NCBI RefSeq assembly: GCF_017303055.1 | Contig: NZ_JAEKJT010000007.1 | Span: 1-64,000 of the forward strand | Source of the DNA: Halomonas litopenaei | GTDB taxonomy: Bacteria > Pseudomonadota > Gammaproteobacteria > Pseudomonadales > Halomonadaceae | Reading direction: 5' to 3' | DNA length: 64,000 nucleotides | Part shown: piece by piece, positions 6,204 to 16,111 of the stretch | Position numbering within the stretch: position 1 is the stretch's first letter | How the letters are laid out: each line of letters opens with the position of its first letter | Made by a program: the position numbers and the translations under genes | Notes under the pieces: model-generated | What the model saw: the letters and a program-made list of their open reading frames with translations, nothing else | Databases searched by the model: none | Told to the model about the DNA's origin: nothing

Positions 6204-7550
6204 TCAAACAGCAGTGCCGCAGCGCTTGGGTCGCGACAGGGTGCGGCGCAACAGCAGGTAAGCGGCAAGGCCCGCCAGCAAGTTACCCAGCGCGGCTCCC
6301 ATGCCGAGACCGCTGACCCCGCCTATCAGGGTCACCCCGAGCCACAGACAGGGTAGATAACACACAAACAGCCTGGCCGCGGACAGCAGCATCGCCCGCA
6401 TCGGCCAGCCAAGCGCATTACCGGCGGACACTACCAGCATGCAGACTCCCAAGGCGGCGTAGCTGGGTGGCATGAAATGCATCAAGGTCGCCAGTGATTG
6501 GCTGACATCCTCCGTCCCGGCCAGCATGCCGGCCAACCATGGCGCGGCCAACGCCAGGACGATACCAAGGGCCAGTTGCCACCCCACGACTACCTTCAAT
6601 GCCAGCCGCATCAGGCGGTGAACTTGAGACCAGTCCCCCGCCCCATAGCAGCGTCCGAGCCAAGGTGGCAGCGACATGGTCAGCGCCAGCACCACCATCA
6701 ACGACACGGTTTCCAGGCGGCTGGCCAGGCCCCAGGCCGCCACTGCCGCATCACCCAGCCCCGACACGGTCGAGATGGCGAGCATGGCCGCAAGCGGCGG
6801 CATAAGCTGGCTGATCATGGCGGGACAGGCAACACTGGCAAAGGCCTTGCCAGAGCTTCGCCACTCCTCGCCGAGGCCTTTTAACGCGAGCCACTCGCGC
6901 CCCTTCAGCTGCCAGGCCAAGACGCCAAGACCGCTGCCGAAGGCCAGTACCGTTGCCCAGGCAGCGCCGGGCAGCCCCAGCCCCTGCCAGTCACCGATAC
7001 CAAAGATCAGCACCGGGTCGAGGGCGAGGTTCACCAGGCTGGTCAGAACCATCATGCTGCCAGGCAGGCTGGTATTGCCGTGGGCACGAAACAGGCTATA
7101 GCCAAAGTACACCAAGGCGCCTAGCCAGGCCGCGATCAGCTGTGGCGCCCAGTAGGCACGAATCAGCGCTCGCGCATCGCTGTCAGCCCCCAGGGCACTG
7201 AAGATCGGGGTCTGCAGGACCCACAGCAGCAGCGCCAACGCCCCGATGGCGAGCGTACCCATCATCAGCGACAGGCTTCCCAGGCGCTGTGCTCTCACCG
7301 CCTCGCCCGCCCCCAGCGCGCGCGATATCAGGGCGGCAATGGCGATCCCCATGCCAACCTGGACACCAATCACCAGAAACGACAGGGGAAAGGTATAGGA
7401 CTGCGCCGCCAGGGGAGCTGTCCCCAGGCGCGCCACAAATGCAGAGTCGACGAGTTGAAAGCCGAGCAGCGATAGCACCCCGATCGCCATCGGCCAGGTC
7501 TTGCGCCACAGGGTTGGCCCTAAGGCGCTGGAGTCGGAACTTAGGTGCAC
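6204..7550 (-). CDS. MATE-family multidrug/sodium antiporter
   Basis: Inner-membrane exporter of the MATE family (NorM/DinF type), which pumps cationic drugs out using a sodium or proton gradient. About 448 residues with twelve hydrophobic segments in two similar halves. The first half has LLGFQLVDSAFVARLGTAPLAAQS, the usual first-helix MATE signature. I start at a GTG (7548-7550) because GGAGATACC lies just before it; a TTG 42 bp upstream has no ribosome site. In a sodium-pumping halophile, sodium coupling is plausible but not shown. Substrate cannot be told from sequence. It stands alone between terminators. Confidence 0.85.
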   Translation of the reverse strand: MHLSSDSSALGPTLWRKTWPMAIGVLSLLGFQLVDSAFVARLGTAPLAAQSYTFPLSFLVIGVQVGMGIAIAALISRALGAGEAVRAQRLGSLSLMMGTLAIGALALLLWVLQTPIFSALGADSDARALIRAYWAPQLIAAWLGALVYFGYSLFRAHGNTSLPGSMMVLTSLVNLALDPVLIFGIGDWQGLGLPGAAWATVLAFGSGLGVLAWQLKGREWLALKGLGEEWRSSGKAFASVACPAMISQLMPPLAAMLAISTVSGLGDAAVAAWGLASRLETVSLMVVLALTMSLPPWLGRCYGAGDWSQVHRLMRLALKVVVGWQLALGIVLALAAPWLAGMLAGTEDVSQSLATLMHFMPPSYAALGVCMLVVSAGNALGWPMRAMLLSAARLFVCYLPCLWLGVTLIGGVSGLGMGAALGNLLAGLAAYLLLRRTLSRPKRCGTAV

Positions 7551-7626
7551 GGTATCTCCGATTGGTAGGTCTGGCCGCGTATGGTATAGCAACGCCGCAG
7601 CGCGCTCACCCTATCCCGCAACCACA

Positions 7627-7650
7627 GACCCCGGGCCTTGGCCCGGGGTC
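7627..7650. terminator. Palindromic hairpin downstream of yceI
   Basis: GACCCCGGGCC-TT-GGCCCGGGGTC, an 11-bp perfect stem 27 bp beyond the yceI stop and before the MATE gene. Confidence 0.65.
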
Positions 7651-7677
7651 GTCGTACAGCCTGCGTGACGCCGCGTG

Positions 7678-8259
7678 TTACTGGCGAATGCCTTCGAACG
7701 TCACGTAAAGCTCAAGGCTGCGCATCGCTTCGGGGAACTTGCTCATGTCGATGTCGTAGTCGCCCAGCGCGAGCTCGGTCGAGCCCTCGAAACCTGCGCG
7801 GTAGCCACCCCAGGGATCTTCACCCTCGCCCAGCAAGGTCACCGGCATTTCGATGGTATTGGTCACGCCATGCAGGGTCAGGTCGCCGGTCAACACGCCT
7901 TCTCCCTCGCCGGTGGACTCAAACCCGGTTGAGGTGAAAGTAGCCGTCGGATACTCGTCGGCGTTAAGGAAGTCGCCGCTCAGGATATGCTTGTCACGTT
8001 CAGCGTGATTGGTCGTCAGGCTGGTCACGTCGACCTCGAGCTGCGCCGAGGCGCTGGCAGTGTCTTCACTATCGTAGCTGAAGGTGCCGTCAAACGACTC
8101 GAAGCTGCCGAGAATGTAGGAGTAGCCGAGGTGGCTGATCTTGAACTGGATAAAGGCGTGCTGCCCCTCCGAATCAATGGCGTAATCAGCGGCCTGAGCT
8201 TGCGCCAGGGGCAATAGAGAGCCAGCGGCCAGTGCGGCAATAGCGGTCTTCTTGAGCAT
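7678..8259 (-). CDS. yceI: YceI-family periplasmic protein
   Basis: 193 residues with a Sec signal peptide (MLKKTAIAALAAGSLLPLAQAQA). The mature part is a YceI lipocalin-like beta barrel, recognised by AFIQFKISHLGYSYILGSFESFDGTF, the SLTTNHAERDKHILSGDFLNADEYPTATF block and LTLHGVTN. YceI proteins bind polyisoprenoids or ubiquinone-like lipids in the periplasm. AAGGAG precedes the ATG. It lies 49 bp downstream of a cytochrome b561 gene in the same direction; the two occur together in many proteobacteria, which suggests a shared role with membrane quinones. The exact function is not established. Confidence 0.9.
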   Translation of the reverse strand: MLKKTAIAALAAGSLLPLAQAQAADYAIDSEGQHAFIQFKISHLGYSYILGSFESFDGTFSYDSEDTASASAQLEVDVTSLTTNHAERDKHILSGDFLNADEYPTATFTSTGFESTGEGEGVLTGDLTLHGVTNTIEMPVTLLGEGEDPWGGYRAGFEGSTELALGDYDIDMSKFPEAMRSLELYVTFEGIRQ

Positions 8260-8308
8260 GTCTTTCTCCTTGTGATGACGTCAGTCGTGCTTGAGTGACG
8301 TAACGCGT

Positions 8309-8890
8309 TCAACGACCTTTCGATTCGGCCGCATGTCGTCCTTGCTGAGACAGCCGAGGATCGAGCATACGCCGCAATGTGTCCTGACGGTCGACATAGT
8401 GGTGCTTGAAGGCCGCCAGTGCATGGCCCGCCGACAGAATGATCAGCACCACAGCGCTGTACCAGTGCACCACCCCAGCCCGTGACGCCTGCTCAGGCAA
8501 GTCACTGATCACCGCGGGAAGCGTGAACATGCCGAGCACCTCGATGCCCTTGCCATCCGCGGTAGAGATCAAGTACCCGCTGATCAGCACCGCCAACATC
8601 AGTACATAAAGCGCCAGATGCCCCCAGGAGGCCGCCCGACGTTCCAGCCGCGACCCGTGGGCGGCAGGCGTCGGCTGTGCCAGGCGCCAGGCTATCCTGC
8701 CCAGAATCACCAGCATGACCAGAACGCCGATGCCGCGGTGCCACCAAGGTGCTAGGTGATACCACTCACTGTAGTAGTCGAGTCCCGTCATCCACCAGCC
8801 CAGGGCGAACAGCCCGAAGATGGCTACCGCACTGCTCCAGTGCAACACAATGGCGAGAAGCCCCCAGCCCCTTGGTGAATTGCGCCACAT
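8309..8890 (-). CDS. Cytochrome b561 family protein
   Basis: 193-residue inner-membrane dihaem b-type cytochrome, expected to move electrons between quinone and another acceptor. Four transmembrane helices. Likely haem-binding histidines are in LLAIVLHWSSA (near residue 17), APWWHRGIGVL, VVHWYSAVVL and SAGHALAAFKHHY. GAGGACG precedes the start. It is the promoter-proximal partner of yceI. Same general family as E. coli CybB/YodB, but the electron partner is unknown. Confidence 0.88.
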   Translation of the reverse strand: MWRNSPRGWGLLAIVLHWSSAVAIFGLFALGWWMTGLDYYSEWYHLAPWWHRGIGVLVMLVILGRIAWRLAQPTPAAHGSRLERRAASWGHLALYVLMLAVLISGYLISTADGKGIEVLGMFTLPAVISDLPEQASRAGVVHWYSAVVLIILSAGHALAAFKHHYVDRQDTLRRMLDPRLSQQGRHAAESKGR

Positions 8891-9195
8891 GACGGCGTCC
8901 TCTGATTCATCGATGAAATCGAGCTTAACTCATGTTGAGGCGCCAATCCGTGGAAAAATTCCGAATGATTGGTTCAATAAAACTGAGTCTGTCGTGGGGC
9001 TGAGCCCTCACGCTGCGTCGGCGTTATCGCTTGCGCAAAGATCGGACAGCTACACAGAAACGCTGCGAGCACCATCGGCTCTCCCCATGGCTGTCAGACC
9101 AGGCCCCAGCTCCGACGTTGGAGCCAGAGATGGTAAGGACGGAGTGCCAGTAGGCGCGATGGGGTTCGTCTGGATAGAACGACGCTAGATAGAGT

Positions 9196-9228
9196 ACGGC
9201 TGAACAAGGACGGCTGAACAAGGACGGC
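9196..9228. repeat. 14-bp tandem repeat
   Basis: ACGGCTGAACAAGG twice in a row, then the first five bases of a third copy. Non-coding. Confidence 0.8.
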
Positions 9229-9326
9229 AGAGCCGTGAACACCGCTCAACGAATAGCATTGGAAAACACGGACGGTGACGCAGACAGGAAGGAAGCATCA
9301 GCGGTCCACGAGACGGAAGTGGATCT

Positions 9327-9360
9327 GCTCTTACGGGGGCCAGGCGACCCCCGCAAGAGC
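9327..9360. terminator. Hairpin terminator of metZ
   Basis: GCTCTT-A-CGGGGG pairs with CCCCCG-C-AAGAGC around an 8-base loop, a 12-bp stem with one mismatch, 8 bp beyond the metZ stop. No marked T-run. Confidence 0.6.
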
Positions 9361-9368
9361 GAAAACGA

Positions 9369-10559
9369 TCAGCGCAGCGCGTCCAGGCCGCGAGCCAGAT
9401 CAGCCTTGATATCGTCAAGATGTTCGAGCCCGACCGCAATGCGAATCAGATTCTCGGAAATCCCGGCGATGGCTTTCTGCTCATCGGACAGCCGCCCATG
9501 CGTGGTGGTGGCCGGGTGAGTGATGGTGGTCTTGGCATCGCCAAGGTTGCCGGTGATCGATAGCATGCGGGTCGCATCGATCACTGACCAAGCCTGCTCG
9601 CGGCCCCCTTTCACCTCGACCCCAAGCACCGCGCCAAAGCCCTGCTGCTGCTCACGCGCGACCTCATGCTGGGGATGGCTTTCCAATCCACTGTAGTGCA
9701 CGCGCTCCACTGCAGGGTGGGCTTCGAGCCACTGTGCCAGTGCCAGAGCAGAAGCTGCGTGGGCCTGCATGCGAAGACTCAAGGTCTCAAGGCCCTTGGT
9801 AAAGATCCAGGCGTTGAAGGGGCTAAGGCAAGGCCCACAGGTCCTGACCACGCCAAAGACTTCCTCGAGCTCCTTGTCACGGCCCACCACAGCCCCACCA
9901 ATCGCTCGCCCCTGACCGTCCAGATACTTGGTGGCAGAATGCACCACCAAGTCCGCACCTAGTGCGAGTGGACGCTGCAGCGCAGGGGTCAGGAAGCAGT
10001 TATCGATGGCCAGCAATGCATCGTGACGATGGGCCAGGTCTGCCAGTGCACGAATGTCCGCCACCTCGGAGAGAGGGTTTGACGGAGTCTCGGCAAACAG
10101 CAGGCGAGTCGCCGGCGTAATGGCCGCTTCCCAGGCAGACAGATCCGACAGCTCGACGTAGCGGGTCTTGATGCCGAACTTGCCCAGATACTTGTCGAAC
10201 AGGCTGACCGTCGACCCGAACAAGGAGCGTGAGGCCACGATCTCATCGCCTGAGGACAGCAATGCCAGCGCCGTGGAAAGAATGGCTGCCATGCCAGAAC
10301 TGGTCGCGACACAGCGCTCGCCGCCTTCCATCGCGGCCAGGCGGCGCTCGAAGGTGCGCACCGTAGGGTTGGTGAAGCGCGAGTAGATATTCCCCGGCTC
10401 CTCACCACCAAACTTGCGCGCCGCTTCGGCTGCACTGCCGTAGACAAAGCTCGAGGTGGTGAAAATCGGCTCACCATGCTCCTGCTCGTGGGTGCGATCG
10501 TGCCCTGAGCGAATCGCCAGGGTGTCGATGTTCCACGTATCCTGCGTCGAATCCTGCAT
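9369..10559 (-). CDS. metZ: O-succinylhomoserine sulfhydrylase
   Basis: PLP enzyme that makes homocysteine directly from O-succinylhomoserine and sulfide in methionine synthesis. 396 residues, normal for the family. Cys/Met-metabolism PLP fold: substrate-side YSRFTNPTVRTFERRLAAMEGGE near residues 59-82, and the PLP lysine in HSATKYLDGQGRAIGG (about residues 206-222). MetB and MetC are close relatives; the GQGRAIGG sequence and the place next to purF, as in Pseudomonas, favour MetZ. Separated by 78 bp from purF upstream. Confidence 0.9.
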   Translation of the reverse strand: MQDSTQDTWNIDTLAIRSGHDRTHEQEHGEPIFTTSSFVYGSAAEAARKFGGEEPGNIYSRFTNPTVRTFERRLAAMEGGERCVATSSGMAAILSTALALLSSGDEIVASRSLFGSTVSLFDKYLGKFGIKTRYVELSDLSAWEAAITPATRLLFAETPSNPLSEVADIRALADLAHRHDALLAIDNCFLTPALQRPLALGADLVVHSATKYLDGQGRAIGGAVVGRDKELEEVFGVVRTCGPCLSPFNAWIFTKGLETLSLRMQAHAASALALAQWLEAHPAVERVHYSGLESHPQHEVAREQQQGFGAVLGVEVKGGREQAWSVIDATRMLSITGNLGDAKTTITHPATTTHGRLSDEQKAIAGISENLIRIAVGLEHLDDIKADLARGLDALR

Positions 10560-10637
10560 CTTGCTCTCCCTGACTGACGGCCGACGACCCCGACACCGGG
10601 CCTGGTCAGGAATCGACCCGGCCCGCTGCGCTGGCTA

Positions 10638-12155
10638 TCAGTCTATATCGTCCTGATTGTGCATGCCGACCAGTGCGTGATCTCCGGCACTTTGTTCCTG
10701 CTTGGCACCGTCATTACGCGACGCTTCCAACTCGGCCAGGTACGCCTCGTCGATGTCTCCGGTAATGTACTTGCCATCAAACACCGAGCAGTCGAACTCG
10801 TCCAGAGCAGGATTGACTTCACGGCAGGCTGCCTTGAGGTCCTCGAGATCCTGGTAGACGATGCGATCGGCACCGATCAGCTCGCCCACTTCGGCCTCGC
10901 TGCGCCCGTGGGCAATCAGCTCGTTGGCCGCCGGCATATCGATGCCGTACACGTTGGGATAACGCACGGGCGGTGCGGCAGAGGCAAAGTAGACCTTGTT
11001 GGCCCCGGCGTCGCGGGCCATCTGAATGATCTGCTTGCAGGTGGTCCCGCGGACGATGGAGTCATCGACCAGCAGTACGTTCTTGCCCTTGAACTCGACA
11101 TCGATGGCATTGAGCTTCTGGCGCACGGACTTCTTGCGCTGGGTCTGCCCCGGCATGATGAAGGTACGACCGATATAGCGGTTCTTCATGAACCCTTCCC
11201 GGTACGTCACGCCCAGGTGCTGTGCCATCTCCAGCGCCGAGGTGCGGGAGGTGTCGGGAATCGGAATGACCACGTCGATATCGTGCTCTGGCCATTCGCT
11301 CTTGATGCGATCGGCCAGCTTACGGCCCATCTGCAGACGCGTGCCATAGACGTAGGCACCGTCCAGCAGAGAGTCGGGGCGAGCCAGATACACATGCTCG
11401 AAGATACAAGGCGCCAGCACCGGACGGTCCGCACACAGCTGGGTGTGATAGTTGCCGTCCATGTCCACGAAGATGGCCTCGCCCGGCGCCAGGTCACGCT
11501 CAAGCTCAAAGCCACCCACGTCCAACGCAACCGACTCGGACGCAATCATGACTTCCTGGCCGTCACCCTGGTCACGGGTACCAAACACCACGGGACGAAT
11601 ACCCTGAGGATCACGGAACGCCACCAGGCCAACGCCGTTGATGACCGCCACCGCGGCATAACCACCGCGGCAACGCCGATGCACGCGACGCACCGCGTCA
11701 AAGATATCGCCAGGCTCCAGGTGCGGCCCCTGCTTGCCCAGCTCATGGGCGAACACGTTGAGCAGAACCTCGGAATCGGAGCTGGTGTTGATATGGCGCA
11801 GGTCCGACGAGAACAGCTCTTTCTTGAGCTGCTCGGAGTTGGTCAGATTACCGTTGTGAGCCAGCGCCAGACCGTAAGGAGAGTTGACGTAGAACGGCTG
11901 GGACTCGGCCTCGCTGGAAGAACCAGCGGTGGGGTAACGGACATGGCCAATACCCAGATTGCCCTTGAGCCGCGCCATGTGGCGAGTGTGAAACACATCA
12001 CGAACCAGACCATTGCTCTTGCGCAGCAGGAAACGGCCTTCGTTCCAGGTCATCATGCCCGCCGCGTCCTGACCGCGATGCTGTAGCACCGTCAGAGCGT
12101 CGTAGATTGCCTGGTTAACCGCCTGCTTGGCCATCAGGCCGACGATACCGCACAT
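10638..12155 (-). CDS. purF: Amidophosphoribosyltransferase
   Basis: First committed step of purine synthesis: moves ammonia from glutamine to PRPP, giving phosphoribosylamine. 505 residues as in E. coli. The protein begins MCGIVGL, so after Met removal Cys is the N-terminal nucleophile of the class II glutaminase domain (residues 1-230). The phosphoribosyltransferase domain has the PRPP loop [13 protein letters not shown] (around residue 365). GAGGT precedes the ATG. Follows cvpA by 70 bp, the conserved cvpA-purF pair. Confidence 0.96.
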   Translation of the reverse strand: MCGIVGLMAKQAVNQAIYDALTVLQHRGQDAAGMMTWNEGRFLLRKSNGLVRDVFHTRHMARLKGNLGIGHVRYPTAGSSSEAESQPFYVNSPYGLALAHNGNLTNSEQLKKELFSSDLRHINTSSDSEVLLNVFAHELGKQGPHLEPGDIFDAVRRVHRRCRGGYAAVAVINGVGLVAFRDPQGIRPVVFGTRDQGDGQEVMIASESVALDVGGFELERDLAPGEAIFVDMDGNYHTQLCADRPVLAPCIFEHVYLARPDSLLDGAYVYGTRLQMGRKLADRIKSEWPEHDIDVVIPIPDTSRTSALEMAQHLGVTYREGFMKNRYIGRTFIMPGQTQRKKSVRQKLNAIDVEFKGKNVLLVDDSIVRGTTCKQIIQMARDAGANKVYFASAAPPVRYPNVYGIDMPAANELIAHGRSEAEVGELIGADRIVYQDLEDLKAACREVNPALDEFDCSVFDGKYITGDIDEAYLAELEASRNDGAKQEQSAGDHALVGMHNQDDID

Positions 12156-12225
12156 TCAACTTACCTCATTTGCCGTGAAACGCCGGCCGCAAGGCCAGCG
12201 CAAGAGTCGTCTGTCACTGCCGAAG

Positions 12226-12876
12226 TCAGAGCGCCGTAGCGTTTGCTCTGCTCGCATCGTCGATGGCAGGTCCTTCTGCCTCACCGCCCGAAGACGGCGA
12301 AGATGGTACCGGGGATTGTCCTTGAGAGTGCCCTTGAGACGGCGTCTGCATGTCTGGCTGCGGAAGCTCGCGCAGAGACTCGGGGAAGTCCGGCAAGCGC
12401 CCGTCAAAGTCACTCAGCTGCCCCAGCCCCCAGTCACGCAATTGCTCGAAATGGGGGCGCACGCTGGCGTCTTGCCAGGCCTTCAATTGATCCAGCGGAG
12501 TAAATCCGATCAGCAGCGTCACCAGGGTCAGCACGGCTGTCGCCTTCACCCCGCCAAACACTGCGCCGGTGAGTCGGTTAAGAAACCCCGCCCCGACCCA
12601 CTCCACCGCTGCCTGCACCATGCGGATCAGAATACCCCCGACCAGGATGGTAACGATGATGATCAACACGAAGGCGACGATCAGGCGGCCGTCCGGGCTC
12701 TCTATCCAATTGCCCAAGAGATCGGCAACGGGCTCGGAAAACATCCGCGCCGCCAACAGGGCCACGATCCAGCTCGCCAGGCCAAGCGCTTCCCTGACCA
12801 AGCCACGCACGAAGCCCGCGCCCACTGCCAAGGCCAGTGCCGCCACAAATACCCAGTCCACCCAGGTCGCAAGCAT
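12226..12876 (-). CDS. cvpA: CvpA family inner-membrane protein
   Basis: 216 residues with four transmembrane segments in the first 140 residues (WVDWVFVAALALAVGAGFVRGLVREALGL starts the family signature), then an acidic, proline-rich cytoplasmic tail ending near EGPAIDDASR. The family is needed for colicin V production and, more generally, envelope homeostasis; its biochemical activity is unknown. Start and upstream stop overlap as TGATG with dedD, so translation is coupled. The tail is longer than in E. coli CvpA (162 residues). Confidence 0.9.
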   Translation of the reverse strand: MLATWVDWVFVAALALAVGAGFVRGLVREALGLASWIVALLAARMFSEPVADLLGNWIESPDGRLIVAFVLIIIVTILVGGILIRMVQAAVEWVGAGFLNRLTGAVFGGVKATAVLTLVTLLIGFTPLDQLKAWQDASVRPHFEQLRDWGLGQLSDFDGRLPDFPESLRELPQPDMQTPSQGHSQGQSPVPSSPSSGGEAEGPAIDDASRANATAL

Positions 12877-13571
12877 CAGCTATCCACCTTGACCAGCAAG
12901 CCCTGAAGGTTCTCACGAGACTTGAGCTCGCCCATGACCCCCTCGGCATCTTCCGAGGCCGCAAAAGGCCCCACGTAGACGGTTGTCAGCGAGTTGCTGC
13001 GGGCACGCGAGTAGGCAGGATAACCTTGATCGCGCAGCTTGTTCATCAGTCGATCAGCATTGGCGGACTCACCGAAACTGCCCACCTGAACGGCCCATTC
13101 ACCGCCCTGCACCGCGGACGTGGCGGCGCGCCCCTCTCGCTGATCCGCCTGGCGCGCCAAGGCAGCGATGGGATCTTCGGCAGGTTCCTGACGCGGCGAG
13201 TCGGTAGAGGAAGACGAGGTGGAATCAGAGGACGAAGCGCCCTGGCCTGCCCCATTCTGGCGACCGGCGTCGGCGTTGGTGCCGGCAGTCACCTGCTCTG
13301 CGGGCCCCGCGTCAACCTGTGACTGGTTGGACGCATTGCCGCTGTTCTGCTGCTCACCCGATGAGGCCGACTCGTTGGCCCCCAGCGTGCTGGGCGGCGT
13401 GGGGTCCGCCACGTCACGGCGCTCTACGTCCACTGGAGGGTCAATGGTCAGCACCGGCTCGGGCCGCTGCTGCTCTGACTCTGGCTCATCGAACAACAGG
13501 GGAATAAAGATGACACCCAAGGCCACCACGATGATGATTCCGCTAACGCGCTCGCGCATTCCGTATTTCAT
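12876..13571 (-). CDS. dedD: DedD-like SPOR-domain protein
   Basis: 231 residues. Start placed at the ATG 13569-13571 because it gives MKYGMRERVSGIIIVVALGVIFIPLLF, a short cytoplasmic N-terminus and one membrane anchor, has GGGAG upstream, and overlaps folC by ATGA. A long low-complexity linker (Ser, Gln, Gly, Asp) leads to a C-terminal SPOR domain (GEWAVQVGSFGESANADRLMNKLRDQGYPAY), which binds denuded peptidoglycan strands at the division septum. Role: minor septum protein helping cell constriction. Confidence 0.88.
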   Translation of the reverse strand: MKYGMRERVSGIIIVVALGVIFIPLLFDEPESEQQRPEPVLTIDPPVDVERRDVADPTPPSTLGANESASSGEQQNSGNASNQSQVDAGPAEQVTAGTNADAGRQNGAGQGASSSDSTSSSSTDSPRQEPAEDPIAALARQADQREGRAATSAVQGGEWAVQVGSFGESANADRLMNKLRDQGYPAYSRARSNSLTTVYVGPFAASEDAEGVMGELKSRENLQGLLVKVDS

Positions 13572-14986
13572 GTCGCTCCCTCGCAGGCATTGCCGGTTCC
13601 GGTCTGTCGGTCGCTCTGACGCTCCCCCTGACATTCCCTCTGACGCTCCCACCTCGCCAGTATGGCAGCAACGGTGAAGAAGGAACCGGTGACCAGAACG
13701 TCATCCGCTTCGCCGAAGCGCGATTCAAGCCAGTCCGCCCCTGCGTCAGGAGTGTCAGCCTGGTGCATCACGACGCCCCCCAGCTGTTCAATGCGCGCGG
13801 CCAGGTCCTGGCTGGGGCGACCTCGCGCCCCCTCGAGAGTCACCGGGACCCAACCATCGACCACCGGCGCCAGCTCAGCCAGGACGCCATCGGCGTCCTT
13901 GTCCTCCAGCATACCGATCAGGCACCACAGGCGCCCGCTTGGCTCGTCACCCTCTAAGGCGTGTCGACGGCTGTGGAGACGAGTGGCCAGGTAGGCGGCG
14001 GCATGAGGGTTGTGGCCGACATCCAGACACCAGCGACCCTGCCACTGCATGCGCCCCGGTAGCGATACCTGGGCAAACGCGGTGCGGCAGGCCGATGCCT
14101 CCAGACTGCCCCGTGCCAGCCACAGCGCCTGGAGCGCACTAGCGGCATTATCCCGCGGCAAGCCCGGGTCGGGCAGACCTCCCACGCGAACCGTCGCGCC
14201 GTCCAACGCAGTGCCCTGCCAGGACCAGCTGGCATCGCTGTCCTGCTGGGTGACTGAACCAGAGGGCGACTGGGGAGCCGACAGATACGAGGCGTGCTGG
14301 AACGCCTGGCCAAGGGCGAAGACTGTCGCACCAATGCGGGCAGCATGCCCCGCCACGCTGTCGGGTAGAGCGGTACTACCGAGCACAGCGGGCTTGCCGG
14401 AACGCATGATCCCAGCCTTCTCGCGGCCAATCACGGTGATATCGTTGCCGAGAAACGCGGCATGGTCCTGGGCCACGGTGGTGACCACGGCCACATCCGG
14501 GTCAACCACATTGACGGCATCCAGCCGCCCTCCCAGACCCACCTCAAGAACGGCCAGCTGAGGCTTGGCTTGGGCGATGGTCCACAGCGCCGCCAGGGTT
14601 CCCACTTCAAAATAGGTGAGGCTGACCGGCGTTGGCGACAGCCGGGCCTGCTCGACCCGAGCAAACCCCTCCATCAACACCGCATCGCTGGCCTCACGCC
14701 CGTCGAGGCGCAGGCGCTCGTTGTACCGCACCAGATGCGGCGAGGTGTACGCCGCCGTCGTCATCCCGTGGGCCCGCCCCAAGGCTTCCAGCATGGCCAC
14801 AGTGGACCCCTTGCCGTTGGTGCCGGCCACGGTGATCACCGCCTCGGCGATGGGCTCCGCGGTCAGCCCAAGCCTGCCGGCGACCGCGGCAACACGCTCG
14901 AGACCGAGGTCGATGCCCACAGGATGGGCAGCTTCCAGCCGAGCCAGCCAAGCGTCCAGAGTGGTGGGAAGGGCGTGCTCGTCCAT
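13568..14986 (-). CDS. folC: Bifunctional dihydrofolate/folylpolyglutamate synthase
   Basis: Adds glutamate to dihydropteroate and then to folates. 472 residues; E. coli FolC has 422, the extra length lying partly in a low-complexity C-terminus (RQRECQGERQSDRQTGTGNA). ATP loop TVAGTNGKGSTVAMLEA near residues 47-63; other Mur-ligase-like signatures are YTSPHLVRYNERLRLDG and VLEVGLGGRLDAVNVV. Lies 3 bp after accD and overlaps dedD by 4 bp, so accD-folC-dedD-cvpA looks like one operon, as in many gammaproteobacteria. Confidence 0.93.
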   Translation of the reverse strand: MDEHALPTTLDAWLARLEAAHPVGIDLGLERVAAVAGRLGLTAEPIAEAVITVAGTNGKGSTVAMLEALGRAHGMTTAAYTSPHLVRYNERLRLDGREASDAVLMEGFARVEQARLSPTPVSLTYFEVGTLAALWTIAQAKPQLAVLEVGLGGRLDAVNVVDPDVAVVTTVAQDHAAFLGNDITVIGREKAGIMRSGKPAVLGSTALPDSVAGHAARIGATVFALGQAFQHASYLSAPQSPSGSVTQQDSDASWSWQGTALDGATVRVGGLPDPGLPRDNAASALQALWLARGSLEASACRTAFAQVSLPGRMQWQGRWCLDVGHNPHAAAYLATRLHSRRHALEGDEPSGRLWCLIGMLEDKDADGVLAELAPVVDGWVPVTLEGARGRPSQDLAARIEQLGGVVMHQADTPDAGADWLESRFGEADDVLVTGSFFTVAAILARWERQRECQGERQSDRQTGTGNACEGAT

Positions 14987-14989
14987 GAA

Positions 14990-16024
14990 TCAGCGCGGAG
15001 CGTCCTGGGGACGGTCAGCGTGGCTGTCCTCCGACGCAGACCCGACATCCTCATCGTCCACTGCACGCAGGGCCTCTGACTGTGGCGCGTCGGCCATGGC
15101 CAGGTTGCGCTCGGCTGCCTCGGCGGCATCCACCAGGTCGGGCGCATCCTCGTCCGGCAAGCCTGCCGCCGGTTGATGGGTCAGCTTGCGCAGTACTCCA
15201 CCAATACGGGCCCGCATGTCATGGCGATGGATAATCATGTCGACGGTGCCGTGCTCGAGCAGAAACTCGCTGCGCTGGAAGCCTTCAGGCAGCTTTTCGC
15301 GCACGGTCTGTTCGATAACGCGGGGCCCGGCAAAGCCGATCAGCGCGTTAGGCTCGGCCACGTTCAGGTCGCCCAGCATGGCCAGGGAGGCAGACACGCC
15401 ACCGAAGACCGGATCGGTCAGCACCGAAATGTAAGGCACACCCGCCTGCTTCAGGCGCTCCAGAGCGGCAGAGGTCTTGGCCATCTGCATCAACGAGAAC
15501 AGCGCTTCCTGCATGCGCGCACCGCCGGAGGCAGAAAAACATACCAGCGGCTGGCCCTGTTCCAGGGCAATGGTCGCGGCACGCACGAACTTTTCACCCA
15601 CCACGGCGCCCATGGACCCGCCCATGAAGGTGAACTCGAAGGCCACCGCCACCACCGGGATGCCATCCAACGAACCGCGCATGGCGATCAGGGCGTCATT
15701 TTCGCCGGTATCCTTCTGGGCCGCCGCCAGGCGGTCCTTGTACTTCTTGGAGTCACGAAACTTGAGACGATCTACCGGCTCCAGGTCAGCGGCAATCTCT
15801 TCGCGACCTTCCTTGTCGAGGAACCAGTCCAGGCGCTTGCGTGCCGTCAGGCGCAGATGATGGTCACACTTCGGGCACACATTGTGATGCTTTTCGAGTT
15901 CGGGCAAGTACAGTACCGACTCGCACTTGGGGCACTTGCGCCACAAGCCATCCGGCACGCTCGCCCGACGATCCTTGCGCTGAATGCGGCCCACCGAGGG
16001 CACAATCTTGTCTAGCCAGCTCAT
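14990..16024 (-). CDS. accD: Acetyl-CoA carboxylase carboxyltransferase subunit beta
   Basis: With AccA forms the carboxyltransferase that makes malonyl-CoA for fatty acid synthesis. 344 residues from the ATG at 16022-16024 ([10 protein letters not shown], the usual start); a start 21 bp upstream is less likely. Zinc ribbon CPKC...CPKC at residues 31-53, then the crotonase-like domain with [18 protein letters not shown] and [12 protein letters not shown]. The C-terminal 60 residues are acidic and poorly conserved ([15 protein letters not shown]), longer than in E. coli (304 residues total). Confidence 0.94.
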   Translation of the reverse strand: MSWLDKIVPSVGRIQRKDRRASVPDGLWRKCPKCESVLYLPELEKHHNVCPKCDHHLRLTARKRLDWFLDKEGREEIAADLEPVDRLKFRDSKKYKDRLAAAQKDTGENDALIAMRGSLDGIPVVAVAFEFTFMGGSMGAVVGEKFVRAATIALEQGQPLVCFSASGGARMQEALFSLMQMAKTSAALERLKQAGVPYISVLTDPVFGGVSASLAMLGDLNVAEPNALIGFAGPRVIEQTVREKLPEGFQRSEFLLEHGTVDMIIHRHDMRARIGGVLRKLTHQPAAGLPDEDAPDLVDAAEAAERNLAMADAPQSEALRAVDDEDVGSASEDSHADRPQDAPR

Positions 16025-16084
16025 GTCAGAAGTCTTCCGTTGCAACGGCCGCCGGCCATGGCCGACGACAGGGTCGAATCTCTA

Positions 16085-16111
16085 CCCTGGATGCCTGTCA
16101 GGCGTCCAGGG
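16085..16111. terminator. Hairpin overlapping the trpA stop
   Basis: CCCTGGATGCCT-GTC-AGGCGTCCAGGG, a 12-bp stem with one G-T pair, covering the trpA stop codon. It may end the trpBA transcript before accD. Confidence 0.55.

Larger units (their letters stand above)
8891..9368. other. 478-bp gap without a gene
   Basis: Between the cytochrome b561 start and the metZ stop. Open frames here lack codon structure and ribosome sites. It contains a 14-bp tandem repeat (9196-9228) and a long hairpin next to metZ (9327-9360). Confidence 0.5.
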
